NCBI RefSeq assembly: GCF_000374645.1
Contig: NZ_KB894803.1
Location: 1-64,000 of the forward strand
Origin: Arhodomonas aquaeolei DSM 8974
GTDB taxonomy: Bacteria > Pseudomonadota > Gammaproteobacteria > Nitrococcales > Nitrococcaceae
Direction of reading: 5' to 3'
DNA length: 64,000 bases
Below, piece by piece: positions 1 to 6,953 of the stretch. The notes below the pieces were generated by a model. The model saw nothing but the letters and a program-made list of their open reading frames with translations, did not search any database and was not told the origin of the DNA. Each line of letters opens with the position of its first letter. Position 1 is the first letter of the stretch. A program made the translations under genes and the position numbers.

Positions 1-37
1 CGAAACCACACACAACAAGGAAAGGTGTGGCCGTGGA

Positions 38-784
38 ATGCTGACGGGGGGCATAGCACTGCCTTTGATCGGTCTCAACATACTTATGATCTATGCCTTT
101 TTCTTGCTAATTTCCCACCTTATTTCCGACCCGCAAAGGCTGTCTCTGTTTTTCCCGCTCGGGGTCATCGTGATCCTGGGAGGAGGAGTGGATCTTTTCG
201 CTCTATATTCCCCCCTGATGTACGACTGGTTCAACTACCGCCACGCCCCCATCCGCTTCAACCGCCGCACCCGACAGGTGCACGTGTTCTACACCCCCCG
301 CTTCGGCGGGCCCCGCAGCTACGACTGGGACGAAATAGCAGCACTGATCATCGAGGGTCGGGACAAGGGCCGTCAGGGGGGTCGGCCCGACTACCACGTG
401 CTCACCCTGATCGCCGTCACCCCGGACCAGAAGCACTATTACGACAGCGTCGAGATCGGCGATCAGATCGTGCTCTATGAATACTGTCTCGCCTGGTGGG
501 AGTACATCCGCCGCTTCATGGAGGAGGGGTCCGAGAGCATCCCCGAACCCGACTGGACCCTCTCCGAGCGGCTCTCGCTCAGGGAATCCTTCCTCCGCTG
601 GTTCCCCCTACGCGAGATGCGCCGTGATCACGCCAGCGGCCTGAACATCCGCCCGGCAATCGTCCGCATGGTCCTGATGTCGCCTTTCCTCACCCTTTTC
701 TCCATCGGCCACTTCATCTCCATGCTCACCAGCCGCCACGTGCAATGGCCACAGGAGATCCGCCAGGCCTGCGGCGAGGCGTGA
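38..784 (+). CDS. DUF6708-like membrane protein
   Basis: A 248-residue protein of unknown function. The N-terminus carries two hydrophobic segments (about residues 8-28 and 40-60), followed by a soluble part with the pattern RFNRRTRQVHVF and a nearby YDWDE motif, which resembles the DUF6708 family that often lies near type VI secretion or Rhs genes. No such genes are visible here, but the neighbourhood to the left is missing. The ATG at 38 was chosen because it is the first one; the frame is open to the window edge, so an upstream start cannot be excluded. A purine-rich AAGGAAAGG lies at about 17-25. It is convergent with the dehydrogenase gene. Family assignment is by remembered motif and is tentative. 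Confidence 0.6.
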   Translation: MLTGGIALPLIGLNILMIYAFFLLISHLISDPQRLSLFFPLGVIVILGGGVDLFALYSPLMYDWFNYRHAPIRFNRRTRQVHVFYTPRFGGPRSYDWDEIAALIIEGRDKGRQGGRPDYHVLTLIAVTPDQKHYYDSVEIGDQIVLYEYCLAWWEYIRRFMEEGSESIPEPDWTLSERLSLRESFLRWFPLREMRRDHASGLNIRPAIVRMVLMSPFLTLFSIGHFISMLTSRHVQWPQEIRQACGEA

Positions 785-803
785 GTTTCGAACAGCTCAC
801 GCC
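778..803. terminator. Hairpin across the convergent gene ends
   Basis: GGCGTGAG (778-785) and CTCACGCC (796-803) form an 8-bp perfect stem with a 10-nt loop, spanning the stop codons of the two converging genes. There is no T-tract on either side, so it is at best a weak or mRNA-end-stabilising structure. Confidence 0.35.
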
Positions 804-2200
804 CGCGGCGGTAGTACCTTGCCCGGGTTCATCAGCCCGAGGGGGTCGAGGGCGTCCTTGACCGCCTGCATCACGGACACGCCCTCGCCGTGCTCGCGGC
901 GCAGGTACGCGATCTTGCCCTGGCCGATGCCATGTTCGCCGGTGCAGGTGCCCTCCATGTCCTGGGCGCGGTAGACGATCCCCTCGTTGACGGCCTTGGC
1001 GCGGGCGAGCTCGTCCTCGCTGTCCGGGTCGCAGAGGATGATCACGTGGAAGTTGCCGTCGCCGACGTGGCCCAGGATGGTCGAGGGCATCGGCAGTGCC
1101 TCCAGGTCCCGCCGGGTCTCGCGGATGCACTCGGCGAGCCGCGAGATCGGCACGCACACGTCCGTGGTCAGCGGCCGGCAGCCGGGCCGCAGCTGCAGCG
1201 CCGCGGGGTAGGCGTCGTGACGCGCCTGCCACAGCCGGGAACGGTCCTCCTCGTAGACCGCCCAGGCGAAGTCGGCACCGCCGTTCTCCGCGGCGAGGGC
1301 CTGGACCAGCTCGGCCTGCTCGCGCACCCCGGACTCGCTGCCGTGGAACTCCAGGAAAAGGTGCGGGCGCTCGGGGTAGTCCAGGCCGCTGTAGGCGTTG
1401 GTCGCGCGCATCTGGAGCGCATCCATGAGCTCCATGCGCGCCATGTGCACGCCGCACTGGATGGTCTCGATCACGGTGCGCACCGCCGCGTCCTCGTCGG
1501 GGAAGGCGCAGATCGCCGCGGACGTGGCCTCGGGGAGCCCGTGCAGTCGCAGGGTGATCTCGGTGACCAGCCCGAGGGTGCCCTCGGCGCCGGTGAACAG
1601 GTGCGTGAGGTCGTAGCCGGCGGAGGACTTGCGCGCCCGCCCGCCGGTGCGCACGACCCGGCCGTCGACCAGCACCACGGTGAGCGAGAGCAGGTTGTCC
1701 GCCATGGTGCCGTAGCGCACGGCATTGGTGCCCGAGGCACGGGTGGAGACCATGCCGCCGATGGAGGCGTCCGCCCCCGGGTCCACGGGAAAGAACAGCC
1801 CGGTGTCGCGCAGCTCCGCGTTGAGCTGCTTGCGGGTCACGCCGGCCTCCACGGTGGCGTCCATGTCGTCCGTGGACACGCGCCGGACCCGGTTCATGCC
1901 GGAGAGGTCGACGGCGACGCCGCCGTGCAGGGCCTGCACATGGCCCTCCACCGCCGTGCCGGTGCCGTAGGGGATGATCGGCACACGGTGGGCGTGGCAG
2001 ATGCGGGCCACCTCGGCGACCTCCTCGGTGCTCTGCGGAAAGGCCACGGCGTCCGGGGGCATCACCGGCCAGCCGGACTCGTCGTGACCGTGGTGCTCGC
2101 GCACGGCGGTGGCGGTGGACAGGCGCTCGCCGAGCAGCTCGCGCAGCGCGTCGACGGCGGGCTCGACCGGCCCGAAGCTCAGGGGTTCTACAGCGCTCAT
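797..2200 (-). CDS. FAD-linked D-lactate/glycolate-type dehydrogenase
   Basis: A 467-residue FAD-binding oxidoreductase of the GlcD / cytochrome D-lactate dehydrogenase family, which oxidises D-2-hydroxyacids to 2-oxoacids and passes electrons to the respiratory chain. The PCMH-type FAD domain is seen as PYGTGTAVEGH (about 97-107) and DPGADASIGGMVSTRASG; the C-terminal substrate domain has GHVGDGNFH and, near the end, CTGEHGIGQGK. Length is normal for Dld-type enzymes. There is no signal peptide or Fe-S domain and no glcE/glcF partner, which favours a single-subunit D-lactate dehydrogenase over glycolate oxidase; substrate remains inferred. The start is the ATG at 2200, 30 bases after trmL, so the two are probably cotranscribed. 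Confidence 0.88.
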   Translation of the reverse strand: MSAVEPLSFGPVEPAVDALRELLGERLSTATAVREHHGHDESGWPVMPPDAVAFPQSTEEVAEVARICHAHRVPIIPYGTGTAVEGHVQALHGGVAVDLSGMNRVRRVSTDDMDATVEAGVTRKQLNAELRDTGLFFPVDPGADASIGGMVSTRASGTNAVRYGTMADNLLSLTVVLVDGRVVRTGGRARKSSAGYDLTHLFTGAEGTLGLVTEITLRLHGLPEATSAAICAFPDEDAAVRTVIETIQCGVHMARMELMDALQMRATNAYSGLDYPERPHLFLEFHGSESGVREQAELVQALAAENGGADFAWAVYEEDRSRLWQARHDAYPAALQLRPGCRPLTTDVCVPISRLAECIRETRRDLEALPMPSTILGHVGDGNFHVIILCDPDSEDELARAKAVNEGIVYRAQDMEGTCTGEHGIGQGKIAYLRREHGEGVSVMQAVKDALDPLGLMNPGKVLPPRA

Positions 2201-2230
2201 GACGGGGACACTCTCGTTGTCTCGGATCGT

Positions 2231-2695
2231 TTATTCCCCGCCAGCATAGCCGAGTTGGCGCCACGCCTCGAAGACCGTGACCGCCACGGCGTTGGACAGG
2301 TTGAGGCTGCGGTTGCCCGGCACCATGGGCAGGCGCAGGCGCTGCGACGGCGGCAGCCCGGCGAGGACGTCGTCGGGCAGACCGCGGGTCTCCGGGCCGA
2401 ACAGCAGCGCGTCGCCGGCGGCGAACGCCGGGGTGTCGAAGCGCGTCCCGGCCCGGCTGGACAGGGCGTAGACGCGGGGCGAGCCCAGCGCCTCGAGGCA
2501 GGCGCCGAGATCGGCATGGACGCGCACGCTCGCCCACTCGCGGTAGTCCAGGCCCGCACGGCGGAGCTTGGCGTCCTCCAGGGTGAAGCCCAGGGGCTCG
2601 ATCAGGTGGAGCCGGGCCCCGGTGTTGGCGCACAGCCGGATGACATTGCCGGTGTTGGGCGGGATCTCCGGCTGGTAGAGGATCACGTGGATCAT
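2231..2695 (-). CDS. trmL: tRNA (cytidine(34)-2'-O)-methyltransferase
   Basis: A 154-residue SPOUT-class methyltransferase that 2'-O-methylates the wobble base of tRNA-Leu isoacceptors using S-adenosylmethionine. All signature motifs are present: [15 protein letters not shown] near the N-terminus, GPETRGLP in the middle and the C-terminal knot segment [10 protein letters not shown]. The ATG at 2695 gives the canonical start [16 protein letters not shown]; longer in-frame extensions have no family resemblance. It sits between a membrane-protein gene and the FAD dehydrogenase on the same strand, with 67 and 30 bases between them. Confidence 0.95.
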   Translation of the reverse strand: MIHVILYQPEIPPNTGNVIRLCANTGARLHLIEPLGFTLEDAKLRRAGLDYREWASVRVHADLGACLEALGSPRVYALSSRAGTRFDTPAFAAGDALLFGPETRGLPDDVLAGLPPSQRLRLPMVPGNRSLNLSNAVAVTVFEAWRQLGYAGGE

Positions 2696-2762
2696 CGGGG
2701 TTCCGTAACGGCGAAGGTCGGGTGAGGCGGGTGCCCCACGCGGATCAGGGCAATAGCGGCAC

Positions 2763-3437
2763 TCAGAAGAAGCGCCGCGCGAATACCACCCGCACGCCGT
2801 TCCAGGGGCCGGTAACCGCCTCGACGCCGACCCGGCCGCCCCCGCCGGTGTCCAGCGATATCCCGGCGTAGGCGCCGGCGGCGTGGTCGGTATCGAAGCC
2901 CTGGGTGTCGACGTCCTCGATCTCGCGCTCGCCATCGGTGAGCGTGTAGAGGAGGCCGCCAGAGAGGGTGCCGGCATCGAGGTCCGCGGCGAGCCCGGCA
3001 CGCAGATCGCCCTCGTGACGGCTGAGGGTGATGTCGCCGGTATCACGGCTCGCGCTCGCGCGGTAGTAGCGCCAGCCCGCCTCGCCGGTAACCGCCAGCG
3101 TCCGCGTCAGCGGCCACTCGCCACGGACCGCCAGGCCGCCGTAGCCGCCGGTGAGGTCCTCGCCCTCGGTGGCCGGATCGCCGTCCTGGGTGACCAGGTT
3201 CACGCCCAGGATCAGGCCACCGTCCACGTGGGCGCTCAGCGGCTCCCACAGGGAGACGCCGACGCGGGTCTCGCGGGTCTCTATCTCGCGGCCGTCATCG
3301 TAGTCGAGGTCGCTGCGCTGGTGGGCCACGTCCATGGAGAAGGACAGCGGGTCCGCGGCCACCGCGGGGGTGGTGCCGAGCACCGCGGCCAGGCCCGCGG
3401 CGGCGGCCAGGTGCCGGCGGGCGCGCACGGCCGTCAT
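2763..3437 (-). CDS. Predicted outer-membrane beta-barrel protein
   Basis: A 224-residue exported protein of unknown function. It begins with a typical Sec signal peptide (about residues 1-28, cleavage after AVAA) and continues with alternating polar/hydrophobic strands, several glycine-aspartate turns and a terminal phenylalanine (ARRFF), as expected of a small outer-membrane barrel. It recalls YfaZ-like proteins, but this is not certain. The ATG at 3437 follows a good GGAGGAGG ribosome site and overlaps the sseA stop as ATGA, so translation is coupled to the sulfurtransferase gene. Confidence 0.7.
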   Translation of the reverse strand: MTAVRARRHLAAAAGLAAVLGTTPAVAADPLSFSMDVAHQRSDLDYDDGREIETRETRVGVSLWEPLSAHVDGGLILGVNLVTQDGDPATEGEDLTGGYGGLAVRGEWPLTRTLAVTGEAGWRYYRASASRDTGDITLSRHEGDLRAGLAADLDAGTLSGGLLYTLTDGEREIEDVDTQGFDTDHAAGAYAGISLDTGGGGRVGVEAVTGPWNGVRVVFARRFF

Positions 3438-4285
3438 GCCTCCTCCCCGGTGGCGACCGGCCGGTTCGGATCGCGGATCCACTCGCTCCAGGAGCCCGGA
3501 TTGAGGGCGGCCTCCGCGAGGCCCGCGTGAGCTAGGGCGAGCACGTGATGGCAGGCGCTGACACCGGAGCCGCAGATCGCCACCACCGGCCGGCCGCTCG
3601 CCCGGTCGAGGATCTGGCTCCACTGACCGCGCAGCTCGGAGACCGGCAGGAACCGGCCGTCGTCGCCGAGATTGGCGCTGACCGGACGGGACAGGGCCCC
3701 GGGCACGTGCCCGGCCACCGGGTCGATGGGCTCGGCGTCACCGCGATAACGCTCGCGGCTGCGCGCGTCGACCACGCAGAACCCGTCCAGGGTGCCGGCC
3801 AGCGTCTCGGTACCGACCACGGGCATGGAGCCCGGGTGCGCGCGGTAGCGGCTGCGGTGGGACGGCTCTGGGGTCTCGTCGGTAAGCGCGCCGCCGGCGT
3901 CGCGCCAGGCGGCGAGGCCGCCGTCGAGCACGGCTACCGCCTCGTGGCCGAGCCAGCGCATCAGCCACCAGAACCGGGCCGCCATGGCGCCGGGACCGTC
4001 GTCATAGACGACGATCTGGGTCTCGTTGCCGATACCGTGACGCTCGAGCCAGGCGACCAGCGCATCCGGGTCCGGCAGCGGATGACGCCCGGTACTCCCG
4101 GTCACGGGCCCCGAGAGGTCGTGGTCGAGGTCGGCGTGGAAGGCACCGGGAATGTGCGCCCGCTGCCAGGCCCGCCGTCCGGCCTCCGGATCGGCGAGAT
4201 CGAAGCGGCAGTCCACCACGGCCCAGTCGCCCCGCGCCGGGGCGGCGAGGAGTTCGTCAGTGTCGATGAGGGTCGTCCAGCGCAT
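3434..4285 (-). CDS. sseA: 3-mercaptopyruvate/thiosulfate sulfurtransferase
   Basis: A 283-residue two-domain rhodanese that transfers sulfane sulfur from mercaptopyruvate or thiosulfate to a thiol or cyanide acceptor. The N-terminal inactive rhodanese domain covers about residues 5-130 (VVDCRFDL, HIPGAFHADLDHDL) and the C-terminal active domain about 155-280, with catalytic Cys238 in CGSGVSA, close to the CGSGVTA loop typical of mercaptopyruvate sulfurtransferases. The ATG at 4285 is preceded by GGAAGG; longer starts would run into the leader. It is the first gene of its minus-strand group, divergent from amiC. Confidence 0.92.
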   Translation of the reverse strand: MRWTTLIDTDELLAAPARGDWAVVDCRFDLADPEAGRRAWQRAHIPGAFHADLDHDLSGPVTGSTGRHPLPDPDALVAWLERHGIGNETQIVVYDDGPGAMAARFWWLMRWLGHEAVAVLDGGLAAWRDAGGALTDETPEPSHRSRYRAHPGSMPVVGTETLAGTLDGFCVVDARSRERYRGDAEPIDPVAGHVPGALSRPVSANLGDDGRFLPVSELRGQWSQILDRASGRPVVAICGSGVSACHHVLALAHAGLAEAALNPGSWSEWIRDPNRPVATGEEA

Positions 4286-4325
4286 GGCACCTTCCCGCAA
4301 AAAGCCCGGATTCAGCGATCCATTC

Positions 4326-4353
4326 AGGATATGCGCCCCCCGCCACGGTGCAA
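4326..4353 (-). promoter_or_regulatory. Candidate sigma70 promoter of sseA
   Basis: On the minus strand TTGCAC (4353-4348) and TATCCT (4331-4326) are separated by 16 bases, about 40 bases upstream of the sseA start. Both hexamers match consensus at four or more positions. No promoter this clear is seen for the divergent amiC; a TTGACT at 4366-4371 has no good partner. Confidence 0.4.
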
Positions 4354-4403
4354 GAGGGCGTCGTCTTGACTTATGACAATTGTTTGCCAAGCTTCCAGTC
4401 AAC

Positions 4404-4467
4404 GGTGCGATGCCCAACGGCGGGCAGCAATGCACCGAAGACACAGCATCCGGAGCAATGCAGCTCC
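4404..4467 (+). promoter_or_regulatory. ANTAR (AmiR) two-hairpin antiterminator before amiC
   Basis: Hairpin P1: TGCCC (4411-4415) pairs with GGGCA (4422-4426) around the hexaloop AACGGC; an outer stem GGTGC (4404-4408)/GCACC (4432-4436) extends it. Hairpin P2: GGAGC (4452-4456) pairs with GCTCC (4463-4467) around the hexaloop AATGCA. Both loops have A at position 1 and G at position 4, the hallmark of RNAs bound by ANTAR antiterminators. The 3' arm of P2 lies inside the 5' arm of the terminator at 4462-4520, so P2 and the terminator exclude each other. AmiR, encoded one gene downstream, is the obvious ligand. Confidence 0.8.
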
Positions 4468-4520
4468 TCGTCTGCTACGGCCGTTCACTGCGACGGTCGA
4501 TGACGGGGAGCTTTTTTTTT
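4462..4520 (+). terminator. Intrinsic terminator/attenuator before amiC
   Basis: AGCTCCTCGTC (4462-4472) pairs with GACGGGGAGCT (4502-4512) over 11 positions with one G-U wobble, and is followed by an unbroken T-run to 4520. The loop can fold further (CCGT/ACGG). The T-run directly abuts the GGGAGG ribosome site of amiC (4521-4526), so read-through is required to express amiC and amiR. Confidence 0.85.
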
Positions 4521-4538
4521 GGGAGGCACCACGAGGGA

Positions 4539-5714
4539 ATGAGCAGGGATATCCAGTCCGGGAAGCCCTGGCGGCTCGGGGTCCTGTTTTCGCAGACAGG
4601 CACGACTGCCGTCATTGAGCGAACCCAGCTCCGGGCGACGTTACTGGCGATCGAAGAGGTCAACGAGGCCGGCGGTGTCGACGGCCGCGAAATCGAGCCG
4701 GTCGTCTACGATCCGGGCTCCGTGATGGAGCGCTACGGCGAGCTGGCCGAGCGCCTGTTCACCGAGGACGACGTCGAGGTGATCATCGGCTGCTACACCT
4801 CGTCATCGCGCAAGGAGGTCCTGCCGGTCGTCGAGCGCCGCAACGCCCTGTTCTTCTACCCGACGCTCTACGAGGGATTCGAGTACTCCCCCAACGTCAT
4901 CTACGGAGGCGCCGCCCCCAACCAGAACAGCGTGCCCCTGGCCCGCTATCTGATGGAGAATTTCGGTGAGCGTTTCTGCTTCGTGGGCTCGGACTACATC
5001 TACCCCAGGGAGTCCAACCGGGTGATGCGCAACATCGTCCGGCAGGCCGGGGGGGAGGTGGTCGGCGAGTTCTACACCGAGCTCGACGCGGGCGCGGACG
5101 ACTTCCAGCCGATCCTCGCCGAGATCGAACGCCTCCGCCCCGACGTGATCTTCTCCACGGTGGTCGGCGACGCCACGGTACGCTTCTACCAGTCCTATCT
5201 CGCCTACGCGGGCGACGGGACCAGCGTGCCTATCGGCAGCCTGACCACCAGCGAGTCCGAGGTCGCGGCGATGGGGGCGGAGGCGGCGGCGGGCCACATT
5301 ACCGCAGCACCGTACTTCCAGAACCTGGAAACCGAGGCCAACCGTGCCTTCCTCAAGCGCTTCCGCGCACGCTACGGCGACGACACGGTCGTGACCAGCT
5401 GCGGTGAGGCGAGCTACTTCCAGGTCCACATGTTCGCCAATGCGCTGCGCATGGCCGGGAGTACCGATACCGACCGGCTCCGCGACGTGCTGCGGGGCTC
5501 GGAATTCGAGGCGCCGCAGGGCCGCGTGAAGATCGATCCCGACAACAACCACACCTACCTGCACTCCCGCATCGCCCGCGTGGACCGGACGGGCCAGTAC
5601 GTCGTCGAGCGGGAGCTCCCGCGCGCGATCAAGCCAGACCCTTACCTCGTGGTCCCCGCGCTCAACGACTGGAGCGTGGACATCACCCATCCGGGCCGTC
5701 GCCGACGCTCATGA
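4539..5714 (+). CDS. amiC: Amide-sensing negative regulator AmiC
   Basis: A 391-residue cytoplasmic homologue of type I periplasmic binding proteins that senses short amides and sequesters the antiterminator AmiR until inducer binds. Motifs shared with Pseudomonas aeruginosa AmiC include IIGCYTSSSRKEVLPVVERR, YPTLYEGFEYSPN, GGAAPNQNS, FVGSDYIYPRESN and SLTTSESEVAAM. There is no signal peptide, in contrast to its paralogue at 6954, which is what separates sensor from transporter component. The ATG at 4539 was chosen because it follows GGGAGG and gives the AmiC-like start; upstream in-frame ATGs lie within the RNA leader. It is 22 bases before amiR. Confidence 0.93.
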   Translation: MSRDIQSGKPWRLGVLFSQTGTTAVIERTQLRATLLAIEEVNEAGGVDGREIEPVVYDPGSVMERYGELAERLFTEDDVEVIIGCYTSSSRKEVLPVVERRNALFFYPTLYEGFEYSPNVIYGGAAPNQNSVPLARYLMENFGERFCFVGSDYIYPRESNRVMRNIVRQAGGEVVGEFYTELDAGADDFQPILAEIERLRPDVIFSTVVGDATVRFYQSYLAYAGDGTSVPIGSLTTSESEVAAMGAEAAAGHITAAPYFQNLETEANRAFLKRFRARYGDDTVVTSCGEASYFQVHMFANALRMAGSTDTDRLRDVLRGSEFEAPQGRVKIDPDNNHTYLHSRIARVDRTGQYVVERELPRAIKPDPYLVVPALNDWSVDITHPGRRRRS

Positions 5715-5736
5715 CAGCAACGAAGATGCGGAGTTG

Positions 5737-6369
5737 ATGGCAACGAGCAACATCATAAAGAGCATCCGTAATCTGCGCGTACTCGTACTCCACCCACGGG
5801 ACAGTCACGCGGAGCAGCTGCTGCAGCAGGTACGGCGGATCGGGTGCCAGGCCGAGGCGATATGGCCGTTGCCCGAGCGGTTGCCGGAGCACGCGGATCT
5901 CGTGTTCATCGAGGTGACCGAATCCCCGTCACGGGCCCTGCGCCAGCTGGTGGACAAGGATGTTGAACACCGCCCCACCGTGATCGGGGTGGTGAGCTAC
6001 GAGAACCCCTCGGTCCTCGAGGCCCTGCTGGAGATGCGCGCTGACGCGGTACTGACAAAGCCATTACGGCCCTCGGGCGTGCTTAGCAGCATGGTGCTCG
6101 CGCGCCGGATCTGGGACGACTTCCGGCGCTCACAACGCGCGCTGAGCAAGCTCAAGGCGAAGGTCAAGAACACCCAAACCGTGAGCCAGGCAAAATTCAT
6201 CCTGATGCGGCTTCACCAGATCCCGGAGGACGAGGCGTACTCGATCATCCGGAGCCAGGCGATGGCCAAGCGTGCGACCACGGTGGAGATCGCCCAGGCG
6301 ATCATCAACGCGGACGGCATCCTGGGCAATATCAGCGCCAAGACGGTGGACCTGGACAAGACCCGCTGA
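5737..6369 (+). CDS. amiR: ANTAR-domain antiterminator AmiR
   Basis: A 210-residue RNA-binding transcription antiterminator. Residues about 12-130 form a degenerate receiver-like domain (LRVLVLHPRD, no phospho-acceptor aspartate pair), a coiled coil follows (about 130-155) and the C-terminal ANTAR domain covers about 150-205, with the conserved pattern AKFILMRLHQIPEDEAYSII. Architecture and length match AmiR of Pseudomonas (196 residues). The ATG at 5737 lies three bases after GGAG; a TTG at 5734 is possible. Its predicted RNA targets are the two-hairpin elements at 4404-4467 and 6802-6850, and perhaps 6612-6652, so it would activate its own operon and the transporter-amidase operon. Confidence 0.92.
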   Translation: MATSNIIKSIRNLRVLVLHPRDSHAEQLLQQVRRIGCQAEAIWPLPERLPEHADLVFIEVTESPSRALRQLVDKDVEHRPTVIGVVSYENPSVLEALLEMRADAVLTKPLRPSGVLSSMVLARRIWDDFRRSQRALSKLKAKVKNTQTVSQAKFILMRLHQIPEDEAYSIIRSQAMAKRATTVEIAQAIINADGILGNISAKTVDLDKTR

Positions 6370-6611
6370 CCGCTTACCGGCGGCACCGGAACAAAATGGT
6401 CACCGGAAAACGGATATGGAATGCGTATGAAACGGTCACGGTTTCCATGAACGTCACGGCCATTCGCCGGGGAGGGTCGATTATTGCGGAAATTCGCAAT
6501 ACACGATCTAAAAACTGATTAAACGATATATCCCTGTACGGCCTGGGGAGCGGACCACCGGGCAATGACATCGAACCGCGGGTGATCAATTCGCAAGTCT
6601 TGATCATGCGG

Positions 6612-6657
6612 GGACGGCAACGGCGCCGTCCAGATGTCGGCCAGAGAAGGCCTTTTT
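6612..6657 (+). promoter_or_regulatory. Third ANTAR-like two-hairpin motif, 3' of amiR
   Basis: P1: GGACGGC (6612-6618) pairs with GCCGTCC (6625-6631) around the hexaloop AACGGC, the same loop as in the amiC leader. P2: GGCC (6639-6642) pairs with GGCC (6649-6652) around AGAGAA; both loops have A1 and G4. TTTTT follows at 6653-6657. No competing terminator that uses the P2 3' arm is visible, so it may be an end-of-transcript structure, a remnant or an AmiR-binding decoy. The rest of 6370-6760 is relatively AT-rich and no gene is credible in it. Confidence 0.5.
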
Positions 6658-6763
6658 CATGGAATCGGGAATCGGTTGATTTTTTCACGGGGCGAAATCC
6701 CCGGCGGTATCCTATTGCCATAATTTCTCCAAAAAAGAAATTTAATTCATACACAACAAGGGG

Positions 6764-6792
6764 TTGCGAAACCACACTCCTTGTGCTTTAAG
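6764..6792 (+). promoter_or_regulatory. Candidate promoter of the transporter-amidase operon
   Basis: TTGCGA (6764-6769), a 17-base spacer and TTTAAG (6787-6792), each four of six to consensus. A start near 6799 would place the first antiterminator hairpin (6802 or 6806) at the very 5' end of the transcript, as in other antitermination leaders. An imperfect inverted repeat, ACAAGG (6756-6761)/CCTTGT (6779-6784), spans it. Confidence 0.45.
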
Positions 6793-6801
6793 TAACTGTA
6801 A

Positions 6802-6850
6802 CCGACCCATCAATGCAGATGGGACGGCCTCCAGACGGGCAACGCGGCCC
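6802..6850 (+). promoter_or_regulatory. ANTAR (AmiR) two-hairpin antiterminator before fmdD
   Basis: P1: CCCATC (6806-6811) pairs with GATGGG (6818-6823) around the hexaloop AATGCA, extended by CCG/CGG (6802-6804 with 6825-6827) across an A-A mismatch. P2: GGGC (6837-6840) pairs with GCCC (6847-6850) around the hexaloop AACGCG. Both loops have A1 and G4. The 3' arm of P2 is the first four bases of the terminator's 5' arm, so formation of P2 blocks termination. Confidence 0.85.
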
Positions 6851-6894
6851 CTTGATACCGGCATTCGTTAATTGCCGATCAAGGGGCTTTTTTT
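6847..6894 (+). terminator. Intrinsic terminator/attenuator before fmdD
   Basis: GCCCCTTGAT (6847-6856) pairs perfectly with ATCAAGGGGC (6878-6887); inside it CGGCA (6859-6863) pairs with TGCCG (6873-6877). Seven T residues follow (6888-6894). This would stop transcription about 60 bases before fmdD unless AmiR stabilises the overlapping P2 hairpin. Confidence 0.9.
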
Positions 6895-6953
6895 GTGCCC
6901 GCCATTCCCGCTGGATCGGGATACGCGCAGGACGAAAAACCGGGAGTACCGAA

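Noticed and set aside
4511-4520. Homopolymer T-run as an assembly error
   Set aside because: It directly follows an 11-bp stem and has the expected place for an intrinsic terminator, so it is more likely real.
4380-4538. N-terminal extension of amiC from an ATG at 4380
   Set aside because: The extension runs through the two antiterminator hairpins, the terminator and its T-run, and has no counterpart in AmiC; the ATG at 4539 has its own ribosome site.
6374-6775. 133-codon minus-strand open frame in the amiR-fmdD gap
   Set aside because: No domain, crosses the hairpin motif at 6612-6657 and the promoter candidate, and there is no plausible ribosome site; the region reads better as regulatory DNA.
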